This document shows, piece after piece, positions 43,782 to 52,252 of a stretch of 64,000 nt of DNA; the stretch's first letter is position 1; every line of letters begins with the position of its first letter. The notes beneath the pieces are model-generated. The model did not search any database. It was not told where the DNA came from and was given only the letters and a program-made list of their open reading frames with translations. Location of the stretch: positions 62,001 to 126,000 of the forward strand of contig NZ_PVMZ01000007.1 in the NCBI RefSeq assembly GCF_003001815.1, given 5' to 3'. This stretch comes from Actinoplanes italicus (GTDB taxonomy: Bacteria > Actinomycetota > Actinomycetes > Mycobacteriales > Micromonosporaceae). Made by a program: the position numbers and the translations under genes.

Positions 43782-44974
43782 TGGGGCCTCCCGCCGCCGG
43801 CGGGTCCGCCGCCGCCGTTGAAGCCGCCGCCGCCGAAGCCGCTGCCGCCGCCCGGGAACCCGCCGCCGCCCTGCTGGCTGCCGCTGGTGCCGGTCGAGGT
43901 GGTCTTCACGACGACCTGCTCGCCCGCGGCGAGCCCGGAGGTGATCTCGGTGGCCGAGTCGCCCGCCAGGCCGATCTCCACCGATCGGGTCTCCTGCACG
44001 CCGTTCGCCACGACGGTGACGGTGTGCCGGTTGCCGACCGTGGTGAGCGCGGCCGCATTGACCAGCACCACGTTCTCCCGGGAACCGGTGGTGACCGACA
44101 CCGACACGGTCTGGCCCACCTTGGCACCGGCCGGCACCTTGTCCAGGCTGAGGGTCACGCCGTACGTGACCACGCTGTTGGCGGTGGTGGCGGACGGGTC
44201 GACGGCGGCGACCCTGGCACTCTGCGAGGTGCCGCTGAGGGCGTTCCAGGTGACCGTGGCGACCTGACCGTCCTTGAGGCTGGTCGCGTCGGCCTCGGCG
44301 AAGCTCGCCGCGACCTGCATCTTCGTCAGGTCGGCGATCTCCACGAAGCCGCTGCCCGAACTCTCCGTCGAGCCGCTGGAGCCGCCTGCCTGCGAGCCGC
44401 CGCTCGAGGACGAGGTCGACGAGGAACTGCCGGAGGCGGAGCCGCCGAGCGTGCCGTTCACGGCGGTGACCGTGCCGGCCATCGGAGCGGTCAGCACCGT
44501 GCCGTCGACGCCTGCCTCGGCCTCGTCGACGGCCAGCGCGGCCGTGGTGACCTGGTTCTCGGCGTCGGCGGTGTCCGAGCCGGCCGCCTCGGCCCGGTCC
44601 AGCGAGTCCTGCGCCGCGTCCAGGTCGGCCTCGGCGGCGTCCAGGGCCCGCTGCGCGGCCGCCGGGTCGACCTTGGCCAGGACCTGACCCTTCTTGACCT
44701 TGTCGCCGACCTTCACGCTGATCGCCGTGATCGTGCCGCTGGTCTCGAAGGTCGCGCTCGCGGTGCTGGCGCTCTCCAGGGTCCCGTCGGCGGTCGCGGT
44801 CTTGGTGACCGTGCCCTGCTGGACGGTGACCGTTCGCTCGGAGGCCGTCGCGGCCGTCGCCCCGTCGCCGGTTCCGGAAAATGTCTCGTACACCGCGTAT
44901 GCCCCGGCGGCGAGCACTACGCCGATCACGGCGTTGACCACCAACGACGGGTGGCGGCTCAGACGTACCTTCAT
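43778..44974 (-). CDS. HlyD/MacA-type adaptor protein
   Basis: The 398-residue adaptor has an uncleaved N-terminal anchor (SLVVNAVIGVVLAAGAYAVY), a lipoyl/barrel-sandwich half (GTITAISVKVGDKVKKGQVLAKVD), a helical hairpin (DAAEADLDAAQDSLDRAEAAG), the second lipoyl half (TVLTAPMAGTVTAVNG), a Ser/Gly run, and beta-barrel parts. The C-terminus is a Gly/Pro-rich tail (GGGFPGGGSGFGGGGFNG). The ATG at 44974 is preferred; a GTG at 44983 is possible. It follows the histidine kinase by 65 bases in the same direction and should dock on the MacB-like permease. Confidence 0.88.
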   Translation of the reverse strand: MKVRLSRHPSLVVNAVIGVVLAAGAYAVYETFSGTGDGATAATASERTVTVQQGTVTKTATADGTLESASTASATFETSGTITAISVKVGDKVKKGQVLAKVDPAAAQRALDAAEADLDAAQDSLDRAEAAGSDTADAENQVTTAALAVDEAEAGVDGTVLTAPMAGTVTAVNGTLGGSASGSSSSTSSSSGGSQAGGSSGSTESSGSGFVEIADLTKMQVAASFAEADATSLKDGQVATVTWNALSGTSQSARVAAVDPSATTANSVVTYGVTLSLDKVPAGAKVGQTVSVSVTTGSRENVVLVNAAALTTVGNRHTVTVVANGVQETRSVEIGLAGDSATEITSGLAAGEQVVVKTTSTGTSGSQQGGGGFPGGGSGFGGGGFNGGGGPAGGGRPQ

Positions 44975-45039
44975 GGCGAACACTCTGGGGCCACGGGCTA
45001 TGAGGAGCTTCGGCGAAACCTGGGAGCCAGCTCAAAGCC

Positions 45040-46470
45040 TCACGGCGAGTCACCGACAGCGGGTAGGTCCACACGGAACGTGGCCCCGCCGCCCGGTGTC
45101 TCGTACAGCTCCACCGTGCCGCCGTGCTGCCGCACGATGGCCGCCACGATCGCCAGGCCCAGGCCGGAGCCGCCACCGTGGGCCCGCGACCGGCTCGGAT
45201 CGGCACGGTAGAGGCGTTCGAAGATGCGGGACGCGTGCCCGGGCGACACGCCGGGGCCGTCGTCGCATACCTCGAGCACGGCCCGGTCGCCGTGGGCGAG
45301 CCCGACGCGTACGGTCACCGAGGTCCCGGCCGGGGTGTGACTGAGTGCGTTCGCCACCAGGTTGGTGACCACCTGCCGCAGTCCGTGATCGTCGCCGAGC
45401 ACGGTCGCCGGCTCGAAGGTGTCCTCCTCGTCGCTGAGCCCGGCGAGCAGCACCGGACGTCCGGGCGCGCGGGCGTGCGCGTCGCGGATGGTGTCGGCGG
45501 CGATCTCCAGCAGGTCGATGCGCCGCAGGTCGAGGGTGCGGTACTGGTCCATCCGGGCGAGCCGGAGCAGGTCCTCGACCAGCACCGCCATCCGGGCCGA
45601 CTCGGCCTCGATGCGTCCCATCGTCTCGTCCAGCTGCGGGCCGGGCGGGGCTCCGCCACGGCGGTACAGCTCGGCCCAGCCGCGGATCGAGGTGAGCGGG
45701 GTGCGCAGCTCGTGCGAGGCGTCCGCGACGAACTGGCGCAGCCGCTGTTCCGAGGCGGTACGCGCGTCGACCTCGCCCTCGATCCGGGTGAGCATGGCGT
45801 TCAGGGCGAGCCCGAGGCGGCCCGGCTCGGTGTGCGGGTCGGCGTCCGGCACCCGGCCGGACAGGTTGCCGCCGGAGATGTCGGCGGCCACCGACTCCAT
45901 CGCGGTGAGCGGCCGCAATCCGATCCGGACCACGAACGCGGCGCCCACCACCAGCGCGGTCAGGAGCAACAGCATCACTCCGGCGTCGATGAGGATCAGC
46001 TGCTCGGTGGTCTGTTCGACCTCCAGCAGGGAGTACCCGACGAGCGCGCGCTGCCCGGTGTCGGCGATGTCGACGGTCAGCACCCGCCAGTCGGCGCCGG
46101 CGGTCGTGGCGACGGTGTAGGGCCGCCCGGCCACCGCGCGGAGCGCGTCGAGGGCGGGCCGGGTGTCGTCGACCGGTGAGCTGCGGGTGGTGTCGAGGGT
46201 GCCGTCGGCGGCGTAGAAGTACATGATCTGGTCCGGGCCGAGACCACGGAACCGGCCGGGGCGGGGACCGAAGTTACCGCCCGGCGGGTTGAAGTCGGCC
46301 AGTGGGCGACTGATTCCGATCAGCTGGTCGTCGATCCGGTCGAGGAGATACCTCTGGATCAGCAGTACGCCGGTCACGTTGGCGATGATCAGCGCCACCG
46401 CGGACAGGGCCGCGACGACGAGGACGAGCCTGGATCGGAGAGTCCAGAACCGCCAGCGCCTCACTCCCAT
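45040..46470 (-). CDS. Sensor histidine kinase
   Basis: The 476-residue kinase has two transmembrane helices (about 15-40 and 165-190) flanking a ~125-residue extracytoplasmic sensor, a HAMP domain, HisKA with DASHELRTPLTSIRGW (phospho-His near 253), and HATPase with DHGLRQVVTNLVANALSHTP (N box), DDGPGV (G1) and GGGSGLGLAIV (G2). The ATG at 46470 is followed two codons later by a GTG that is also possible. It lies 38 bases after the response regulator and before the adaptor, so it probably senses the exporter's substrate or envelope stress and controls this array. Confidence 0.93.
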   Translation of the reverse strand: MGVRRWRFWTLRSRLVLVVAALSAVALIIANVTGVLLIQRYLLDRIDDQLIGISRPLADFNPPGGNFGPRPGRFRGLGPDQIMYFYAADGTLDTTRSSPVDDTRPALDALRAVAGRPYTVATTAGADWRVLTVDIADTGQRALVGYSLLEVEQTTEQLILIDAGVMLLLLTALVVGAAFVVRIGLRPLTAMESVAADISGGNLSGRVPDADPHTEPGRLGLALNAMLTRIEGEVDARTASEQRLRQFVADASHELRTPLTSIRGWAELYRRGGAPPGPQLDETMGRIEAESARMAVLVEDLLRLARMDQYRTLDLRRIDLLEIAADTIRDAHARAPGRPVLLAGLSDEEDTFEPATVLGDDHGLRQVVTNLVANALSHTPAGTSVTVRVGLAHGDRAVLEVCDDGPGVSPGHASRIFERLYRADPSRSRAHGGGSGLGLAIVAAIVRQHGGTVELYETPGGGATFRVDLPAVGDSP

Positions 46471-46508
46471 CCGACCGCCCCGCCCGCCATCCGGACAACG
46501 CCCTTCGG

Positions 46509-47255
46509 TCAATCCCCGATGCGGGGCAGCCGCAAGGCGTACCCCACTCCCCGCACGGTGTGGATCAACGGCGGATCCGTCCGGTCGATCTTGCGCCGCA
46601 GGTAGTAGACGTAGGACTCCACGATGCGGCCGTCGCCCCCGAAGTCGTACTTCCACACCCGGTCCAGGATCTGCGCCTTGCTGACCACCCGCCCCGCGTT
46701 GATCATCAGGTAGCGCAGCAGGTTGAACTCGGTCGGGGACAGCTCGATCAGCCGGCCCGAGCGGCGCACCTCGTGGGCGTCCTCGTCCAGCTCCAGGTCC
46801 GCGTAGCGCAGCACCCCGGTGTCCGGCTGTGGTTCCTCCGGCTGGCTGCGCCGCAGGATCGCGCGTATCCGTAGCACGACCTCCTCGAGACTGAACGGCT
46901 TGGTGACATAGTCGTCCGCGCCGGCCGACAGTCCGAGGATGCGGTCCTCCACCGCGTCGCGGGCGGTGAGGAACAGGACCGGGACGCGGTGTCCGGCGGC
47001 TCGCAACCGCCGGGCCACCTCGATCCCGTCGACGTCCGGGAGCATCACGTCGAGGACGATCAGATCCGGCTCGAACTCCTGCACCGCCACGAGAGCGCCG
47101 TGCCCCGACTCGGCGACGCGGACGTCGAAGGCGACCAGCCGGAGCGTCGCGCTGAGCAGCGCCGAGATGTTCGGCTCGTCGTCGACGACCAGGACGCGGC
47201 ACGGCCGCGACGCGGCGTCGGCGAGGGTCACGGGACCACGGGTTTCGGAGAGCAC
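46509..47255 (-). CDS. OmpR/PhoB-family response regulator
   Basis: The 248-residue regulator has a receiver domain (VLVVDDEPNISALL, phospho-Asp in LIVLDVMLPDVDG, FLTARD, DDYVTKPFSLEEV) and a winged-helix DNA-binding domain (LSPTEFNLLRYLMINAGRVVSKAQIL, GDGRIVESYVYYLRRKID, IHTVRGVGYAL). The GTG at 47255 is chosen; a GTG at 47231 would remove eight residues. It is the partner of the kinase directly downstream and likely regulates the efflux array and perhaps the divergent lipoprotein. Confidence 0.94.
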   Translation of the reverse strand: MLSETRGPVTLADAASRPCRVLVVDDEPNISALLSATLRLVAFDVRVAESGHGALVAVQEFEPDLIVLDVMLPDVDGIEVARRLRAAGHRVPVLFLTARDAVEDRILGLSAGADDYVTKPFSLEEVVLRIRAILRRSQPEEPQPDTGVLRYADLELDEDAHEVRRSGRLIELSPTEFNLLRYLMINAGRVVSKAQILDRVWKYDFGGDGRIVESYVYYLRRKIDRTDPPLIHTVRGVGYALRLPRIGD

Positions 47256-47307
47256 CCGCTCAGAACTATCAGCGCTTTCTTTGAATGACCTATGAACGGG
47301 TTGAGAG

Positions 47308-48510
47308 CTACCAGGACCGGGCGACCGGGTCACCCTCGGCGAGACCGGAAACGATCTCGGTGTACTGGTCGCCCCGGAGCCCGACCGTCACCTTGACCTC
47401 GGCGCCGCCCCTGAGCACGGTGCCGCTGTCACCGGACACGTCGTGCACCGCGGTGCTGGGCACCCGCAGCACGTCCTCCTTGCTGCCGGTGGTGACCCGG
47501 ACGCCGGCGCTCTGCCCGACGAGCAGCTCCTTCGGCGCCTCGTCGAACGCGAGCACGACGCCGAATCGGGTGAGCGTGCCGTCGCTGGTGCCGACCGGGT
47601 CGACCTGCACCACGGTCGCGTCGAACGTCTCGCCGGCACGGTCGGCGAGGGTGATCACCGCCTTCTGCCTCACCGCCAGGTGATCGGCGTCGGCCTCCGG
47701 GAAGTCGGCGCTGATCTGCATGTCGTAGACGTCGGCCAGCGTGATGAAGGTGGACCCGGATCTGGCGCTGCTGCCCACCCTGCCGCTCACCGAGATGATC
47801 TTCCCGGCGATCGGTGCCGTGATCGTGGTGCCCTCGAGGTTCTCCTCGGCCTCCTCCAGCGCCACCCTCGCGGCGTTGACACGTTGCTGTGCGCTCAGAA
47901 TGGCGTCACTGCCGGACCCCGCACCGCGCGATCCGGTGCTCGTAGCCGTACAACCGGAGGTCTTGGAGGGGTTGGGTCCGGCCGTTCTCGTCGCGGACGG
48001 TGACGCCGCCGCACCCGGTGAGGCGGAGGCGGAGGCGGGCGCACTCGGTGAGACAGGTGCGCTCGGGGAGACACTGAAGGCCGCTGCCACGTCGCACCCG
48101 GCCGATGTCGAAGTGGACGCCGACTCCGCCTTGTCCAGCGTGTCGTAGGCGTCCGACAGCGTCGTCTCGGCGTCCTCGACCCGCTCGGCCGCGTCCGTGT
48201 CGTCGACGGTCGCGAGCACCTGACCGGCGGTGACCGTGTTCCCGGCCCGCACCTTGACCGTCTCCACCTCGGCCGACACCGCGAACGACAGACTCCGCGT
48301 CTGCGCCGCCTGCAGTGTTCCGGTGGTGGCCACCTCGGTGGTGACCGCCCCCTTGCCGGCCTCGACGGTCTCGGCCGCCGCAGGCTTCTCCCGCGCCGCG
48401 CCGGCCGTCAGCGCACGCACCACGCCGGAGGCGAGCAACGCGAGCACGACGACCGCCACGGCGAGCCAGATCAAACGCCGGCGACCGGCCAGTGCAACAC
48501 CCATGGTCAC
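47308..48510 (-). CDS. HlyD-family adaptor with low-complexity hairpin insert
   Basis: The 400-residue adaptor has an N-terminal anchor (LIWLAVAVVVLALLASGVV), lipoyl half (VETVKVRAGNTVTAGQVLATVD), a hairpin (VEDAETTLSDAYDTLDKAE / ILSAQQRVNAARVALEEAEENL) and the second lipoyl half (TTITAPIAGKIISVSG). A Ser/Ala/Pro-rich insert of about 55 residues sits at the hairpin tip and is bracketed by two cysteines (AGCDV and SGCTA). It has no dedicated permease; it lies 52 bases before the response regulator in the same array, so it may share the MacB-like transporter. Start GTG 48510 or ATG 48504. Confidence 0.83.
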   Translation of the reverse strand: MTMGVALAGRRRLIWLAVAVVVLALLASGVVRALTAGAAREKPAAAETVEAGKGAVTTEVATTGTLQAAQTRSLSFAVSAEVETVKVRAGNTVTAGQVLATVDDTDAAERVEDAETTLSDAYDTLDKAESASTSTSAGCDVAAAFSVSPSAPVSPSAPASASASPGAAASPSATRTAGPNPSKTSGCTATSTGSRGAGSGSDAILSAQQRVNAARVALEEAEENLEGTTITAPIAGKIISVSGRVGSSARSGSTFITLADVYDMQISADFPEADADHLAVRQKAVITLADRAGETFDATVVQVDPVGTSDGTLTRFGVVLAFDEAPKELLVGQSAGVRVTTGSKEDVLRVPSTAVHDVSGDSGTVLRGGAEVKVTVGLRGDQYTEIVSGLAEGDPVARSW

Positions 48511-48675
48511 CGAGTGTGCTGACCGGTCCTCGCCGTCGGCTCGGTCCTACCTGGGAGTTCGCTCGGAGCGACACCGGGCCGCTCTTAGGTAACTCCTAGG
48601 GTCGTCCGACCTTGCGCACAGGTGCGGCCGTTTTCCTTCACACGTTCCCGCATCCATCTTCGAAGGAGACCCACC

Positions 48676-49275
48676 GTGCCGGTGATCAGTTCGACGGCGC
48701 CCCGCCGCGCCGCAGCAGTCTTCGCCGTCTCGATGGCCATGCTGTTCACGGCGGCCTGCGGCTCCGACGAGGCGAGCACGGACAGCGGCGCCACCGGCGG
48801 CACCGGGCAGAACGGCGGCAACAGCGCGTTCACGGCCTACATCAGCTGTCTCAACGAGAACGGCGTGACCATCACGATGCCGTCCGGCGGCCCGGGTGGC
48901 GGCGGTCCCGGCGGCGGCACGCGCCCGTCCGGCGCTCCCGACGGTGTGCGGCCCTCCGGCCAGCCCCGGCCCTCCGGCGCCGCGGGCCAGCGTGGGGGTG
49001 GCTTCCCCGGCGGTGGCGGGTTCGGCAAGCCCGAAGGCGTCGACGACGCGACCTGGCAGAAGGCTCAGGAGGCGTGCGCCTCGGTGCGGCCGAGCATGGG
49101 CGCCGGGCGTGGCGGCAACGGCGGCGGTCCGGGCGGGGGTGGCGCCGACGCCGCCTACCAGAACTGCCTCAAGGAGAACGGCGTCACCGACACCGCCGAC
49201 CTCGACACCTCCGACGCGACGGTGAAGAAGGCGACCGAGACCTGCGCGGTCCTCAAGCCGTCCGCTGCCTCCTAG
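48676..49275 (+). CDS. Lipoprotein with two CLxENGV cysteine modules
   Basis: The 199-residue protein starts at GTG with AAGGAG eight bases upstream. A signal peptide ends in the lipobox FTAAC (Cys30). Two modules follow. In the first, ISCLNENGVTI precedes WQKAQEACASVRP; in the second, YQNCLKENGVTD precedes KKATETCAVLKP. Each has a Cys before and after a Gly/Pro-rich stretch (the first holds GGGGPGGG-type repeats), so two disulfides or a metal site are possible. It is divergent from the efflux array (165 bases between starts), and proteins of this look accompany actinobacterial adaptor/ABC efflux loci. Function unknown. Confidence 0.78.
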   Translation: MPVISSTAPRRAAAVFAVSMAMLFTAACGSDEASTDSGATGGTGQNGGNSAFTAYISCLNENGVTITMPSGGPGGGGPGGGTRPSGAPDGVRPSGQPRPSGAAGQRGGGFPGGGGFGKPEGVDDATWQKAQEACASVRPSMGAGRGGNGGGPGGGGADAAYQNCLKENGVTDTADLDTSDATVKKATETCAVLKPSAAS

Positions 49276-49285
49276 TTTCAGAACC

Positions 49286-49332
49286 ACCGTGCCGGCATCG
49301 CCGTCCCCCCGTCGTTGCGATGCCGGCACGGT
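49286..49332. terminator. Terminator after the Cys-module lipoprotein
   Basis: ACCGTGCCGGCATCGC (49286-49301) pairs perfectly with GCGATGCCGGCACGGT (49317-49332) around a 15-base loop. It lies 10 bases after the stop and 40 bases before the end of the convergent lipoprotein gene, so it may serve both. Confidence 0.9.
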
Positions 49333-49371
49333 TCGTCCTCACTTCTTCACAACCCCTGCTGCGGTACGTCT

Positions 49372-49872
49372 TCACGCGCCGGCGCTCGCTCGCGGGCGCA
49401 CCGAGTCGAGGACGTCCTGCACGATGTCCCGGTCAGCGCCGACCACGTAGACGGCGAAGCTGCCGGAGTACACGTGACCGGACCAGCGGCCGCGGTACTG
49501 CTGCACCTCGGGGCCGTGGGCCGGGTCGAAGGTGGCGGCACCGTAGAACGCGAGCCCCGTGCTCAACCGGCAGGGGTCCGCTCCCGGCGGCGTCCACTGT
49601 GCGAACTGGAACTCGCAGCGGTTCATGTCGGCGCGCACCCAGTCGGCCGGGACGTCGACCTGGACACCCCGGTTCTCGATGGTCGTCCAGCCCGGGGATA
49701 TCGCGTCCGCCGACGCCGGCGCTGACACTGACGGGGGCACCGAGGCGACCGCCGGTGGTGTCGCCGCGCCGGGCCGCTCCGGCTCGGAACACGACGTCAC
49801 GAGGGTGAGCAGAGCGAACGCGGCAGCGGGCAGGAGCAGTCTGGACGTACCCGATCCGGGTGTGAAGGTCAT
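49372..49872 (-). CDS. Hypothetical lipoprotein
   Basis: The 166-residue product has a type II signal peptide with lipobox LVTSC after LLLPAAAFALLT. A Pro/Ala/Ser linker leads to a compact domain (GWTTIENRGVQVDVPADWVR, CEFQFAQWTPPGADPC, GRWSGHVYSGSFAVYVVGADRD) with two further cysteines. The shape recalls small surface lipoproteins with a Cys-bridged beta domain; no family recognised. The ATG at 49872 gives the signal peptide; an ATG at 49911 would add 13 residues. It is 36 bases past the LacI gene and may be co-transcribed with it. Confidence 0.72.
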   Translation of the reverse strand: MTFTPGSGTSRLLLPAAAFALLTLVTSCSEPERPGAATPPAVASVPPSVSAPASADAISPGWTTIENRGVQVDVPADWVRADMNRCEFQFAQWTPPGADPCRLSTGLAFYGAATFDPAHGPEVQQYRGRWSGHVYSGSFAVYVVGADRDIVQDVLDSVRPRASAGA

Positions 49873-49907
49873 GGTTCTTGGACTGTCCCGGGCGGCACCG
49901 GGTTCCG

Positions 49908-50909
49908 TCACCGCGGCGCGGGACCCGTGGTGCTGCGGACCACCAGTCTCGGCGGGATGACGACCGCCCGCGGGCCGGCCGGGACACCCTCGATGCGCTC
50001 GACCGCGCGGTCGATGGCGCGAGCCGCCAAAGCGTCGACGTCCTGGGCGATCGTGGTCAGGTCGATGTGGGCGAGCCTGCTCAGGCTGGTGTCGTCGTAA
50101 CCGACCACGCTGATGTCGCCGGGCACGCTCAGCCCGTTGCGGCGCAGCACGTCGAGCAGGCCGGTCGCGCTCAGGTCGTTGAACACGGTCACCGCGGTCG
50201 GAGGGTCGGCCAGCAGCTTCTCGGCGGCCCTGGCGCCGTCCTCCTCGCCCGGCCCGCCCGGTACCACCCGGATGTGCTCGTCCAGCCCGTGCCGGCGCAT
50301 CGCCTCCTGGTAGCCGGTGCGCCGCTCGGACGACCCGTGCAGCGCGCCGCCGTCGACGTGCGCGATCCGGCGATGTCCCAGTGACACCAGGTGGTCGACG
50401 GCCTGGTGCGAGCCGAGAGCGTCGTCGTTGTGCACCACGTCGACGTCACGGCGCCGGGCGCTGCGCATCATCGCCACCACCGGGAGCCGGGCCGCGATCG
50501 ACGCCAGCTCCGAGGTACGCAACTGGCCGCCGAACAGGACTATCGCCTCGCACCGGTCCTGGAGGAGGTCGCCGATGGCCGTACGCTCGCCGCGCCGTGG
50601 TGTCACCGCACTGAGGGTGAGCTGGTAGCCCGCCGCACCCGCCGCGTCGTAGAGCCCGGTGAGCAGGTCGTGGTGGAACGGGTGCCGCACGTCGAAGACC
50701 ACCCCGAGCAGGCGGCTGCGCCCGCTGCGCAACAGCCGGGCCCGGCTGTCCGGCCGGTAGCCGAGGTCCTCCGCCACCTTCATGACCCGCTCGCGGGTGA
50801 CCGCGCCCGCACCCGGCGCACCCCGCATCACGATCGACGCCAGAGCCACCGACACACCGGCCTCGGCCGCGACGTCGGCGAGTGTGATCCGCCGCTCCCC
50901 TGACCGCAT
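49908..50909 (-). CDS. LacI family transcriptional regulator
   Basis: The 333-residue regulator has an N-terminal HTH (ITLADVAAEAGVSVALASIVM) and hinge helix (GYRPDSRARLLRSG), followed by the periplasmic-binding-like sensor (LGVVFDVRHPFHHDLLTGLYDAA, VSLGHRRIAHVDGG, TAVTVFNDLSATGLLDVL, ISVVGYDDTSLSRL). It is divergent from the MFS gene, and two identical palindromes lie in the 73 bases between, so it very likely represses the exporter and itself. The inducer is probably a small sugar-like molecule or the exported compound. Confidence 0.92.
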   Translation of the reverse strand: MRSGERRITLADVAAEAGVSVALASIVMRGAPGAGAVTRERVMKVAEDLGYRPDSRARLLRSGRSRLLGVVFDVRHPFHHDLLTGLYDAAGAAGYQLTLSAVTPRRGERTAIGDLLQDRCEAIVLFGGQLRTSELASIAARLPVVAMMRSARRRDVDVVHNDDALGSHQAVDHLVSLGHRRIAHVDGGALHGSSERRTGYQEAMRRHGLDEHIRVVPGGPGEEDGARAAEKLLADPPTAVTVFNDLSATGLLDVLRRNGLSVPGDISVVGYDDTSLSRLAHIDLTTIAQDVDALAARAIDRAVERIEGVPAGPRAVVIPPRLVVRSTTGPAPR

Positions 50910-50935
50910 CCCGCGATGGTACGGCGTGTGACCGC

Positions 50936-50973
50936 TAGAACGTTCTATTCAGCTGTGGACTAGAACGTTCTAG
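50936..50973. promoter_or_regulatory. Twin LacI-type operators
   Basis: TAGAACGTTCTA occurs twice, at 50936-50947 and 50961-50972; the second is extended to CTAGAACGTTCTAG. Both are perfect palindromes with the central CG of LacI operators, and their centres are 25 bases apart. The second ends 10 bases before the MFS start codon. Dimer binding at both would cover both promoters. Confidence 0.88.
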
Positions 50974-50982
50974 GGTGTCGAG

Positions 50983-52215
50983 GTGGACACACTGACCGCG
51001 GGTCGCCGGTGGGCGGCGCTCATCGCCCTGTCGCTGGGCGGGTTCGGGCTCGGCCTCACCGAGTTCGTCGCCATGGGGCTGCTGCCCGACATCGCCCGCA
51101 ACCTGCTGCCCGAGGCCTATGCGGCTTCGGAGCCGGACGCGCTCGCCTGGGCCGGGTGGATGATCACCGTCTACGCGCTCGGTGTCGTCGCGGGCGCGCC
51201 GACGATCGCGGTCCTGACCACCCGGGTGCCGCGCCGGCGGCTCGTGCTCTGGCTGCTCGCGCTGTTCGTCGCCGGCACGACGGCGTCCGCGCTCGCGCCG
51301 ACCTTCGAACTGGTGCTGGCCGCCCGGTTCGTCGCGGCCCTCGCGCACGGAGCCTACTTCGGTGCGGCAGGTCTGCTCGCCGCCGCGATCCTCGGGCCCG
51401 GCAACCAGGGGCGCGGTGTGTCCATCGTGATCGGCGGGCTGACCGCGGCCAACCTGCTCGGCGTTCCGCTGATCACGGTGCTCGGGCAGACACACGGGTG
51501 GCGGGCCGCCTATCTGGCCGTCGCCGCCGTCTTCGGGCTCAGCCTGATCGCGGTGCTCACGACCGTACCGCCGATGTCCGCCGCCCCCGGCGGGTCGCCA
51601 CGTGCCGAACTCCGCGCCTTCCGATCACCGCAGGTCTGGCTCGTCGCTCTCGCCGTCGCCGTCGGCACGAGCGGCTTCTTCGCCGTCAACAGCTACATCG
51701 CGCCGATCACCACGCACGTGACCGGGCTGTCCGAGACGACCGTGCCGTGGGTGCTCGCCGCGATGGGCCTGGGCATGACCGTCGGCATCGCGCTCGGCGG
51801 TGTCGCCGCCGACCGCGATCTGCGGCGCAGCGTGCTGCTCGGGTTCGCCGGGCTGATCACCACGACGGCGTTCTTCGCGGTCGCCGCCGGAAGCGCGGCC
51901 GGACTCGTCGTCGGCGCGTTCCTGGTCGGCGCGGCCAGCCTGTTCATCGTTCCGGCCCTGCAGTCGCGGCTGATCGCGGTCGCTCCGGGCGCGCAGCTGA
52001 TGGGCGCGGCCGTCAACCAGTCGTCGCTCAACATCGCGAACAGCATCGGTGCGGCGCTGGGTGGGGTGGTCATCGCCGCGGGCTGGGGTTATCTGGCGTC
52101 GGCGTGGCTGGGGGTGGCTCTGTCGGTGGGCGGCCTGGTGCTGGCACTGATCAGTTTCCGCCTGGACCGTACGGCCACGCCCGCCGCCGCGGTGCCCGAG
52201 CCCGTTCCCGCCTGA
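50983..52215 (+). CDS. MFS exporter (DHA1 family, AraJ/CmlA-like)
   Basis: The 410-residue protein has twelve predicted helices. It opens with LIALSLGGFGLGLTEFVAMGLLPDIA, the helix-1 motif of sugar-efflux/chloramphenicol-type DHA1 proteins, and has RVPRRRLVLW as the motif A loop. Members export sugars, drugs or small metabolites. The GTG start at 50983 is 10 bases beyond the second LacI operator and has only a weak GAGG, so the transcript may have a very short leader. Regulation by the divergent LacI protein is strongly indicated. Confidence 0.9.
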   Translation: MDTLTAGRRWAALIALSLGGFGLGLTEFVAMGLLPDIARNLLPEAYAASEPDALAWAGWMITVYALGVVAGAPTIAVLTTRVPRRRLVLWLLALFVAGTTASALAPTFELVLAARFVAALAHGAYFGAAGLLAAAILGPGNQGRGVSIVIGGLTAANLLGVPLITVLGQTHGWRAAYLAVAAVFGLSLIAVLTTVPPMSAAPGGSPRAELRAFRSPQVWLVALAVAVGTSGFFAVNSYIAPITTHVTGLSETTVPWVLAAMGLGMTVGIALGGVAADRDLRRSVLLGFAGLITTTAFFAVAAGSAAGLVVGAFLVGAASLFIVPALQSRLIAVAPGAQLMGAAVNQSSLNIANSIGAALGGVVIAAGWGYLASAWLGVALSVGGLVLALISFRLDRTATPAAAVPEPVPA

Positions 52216-52252
52216 AGTGGGCAGATCTGGTGTGACACCGCCACAGGATCGG

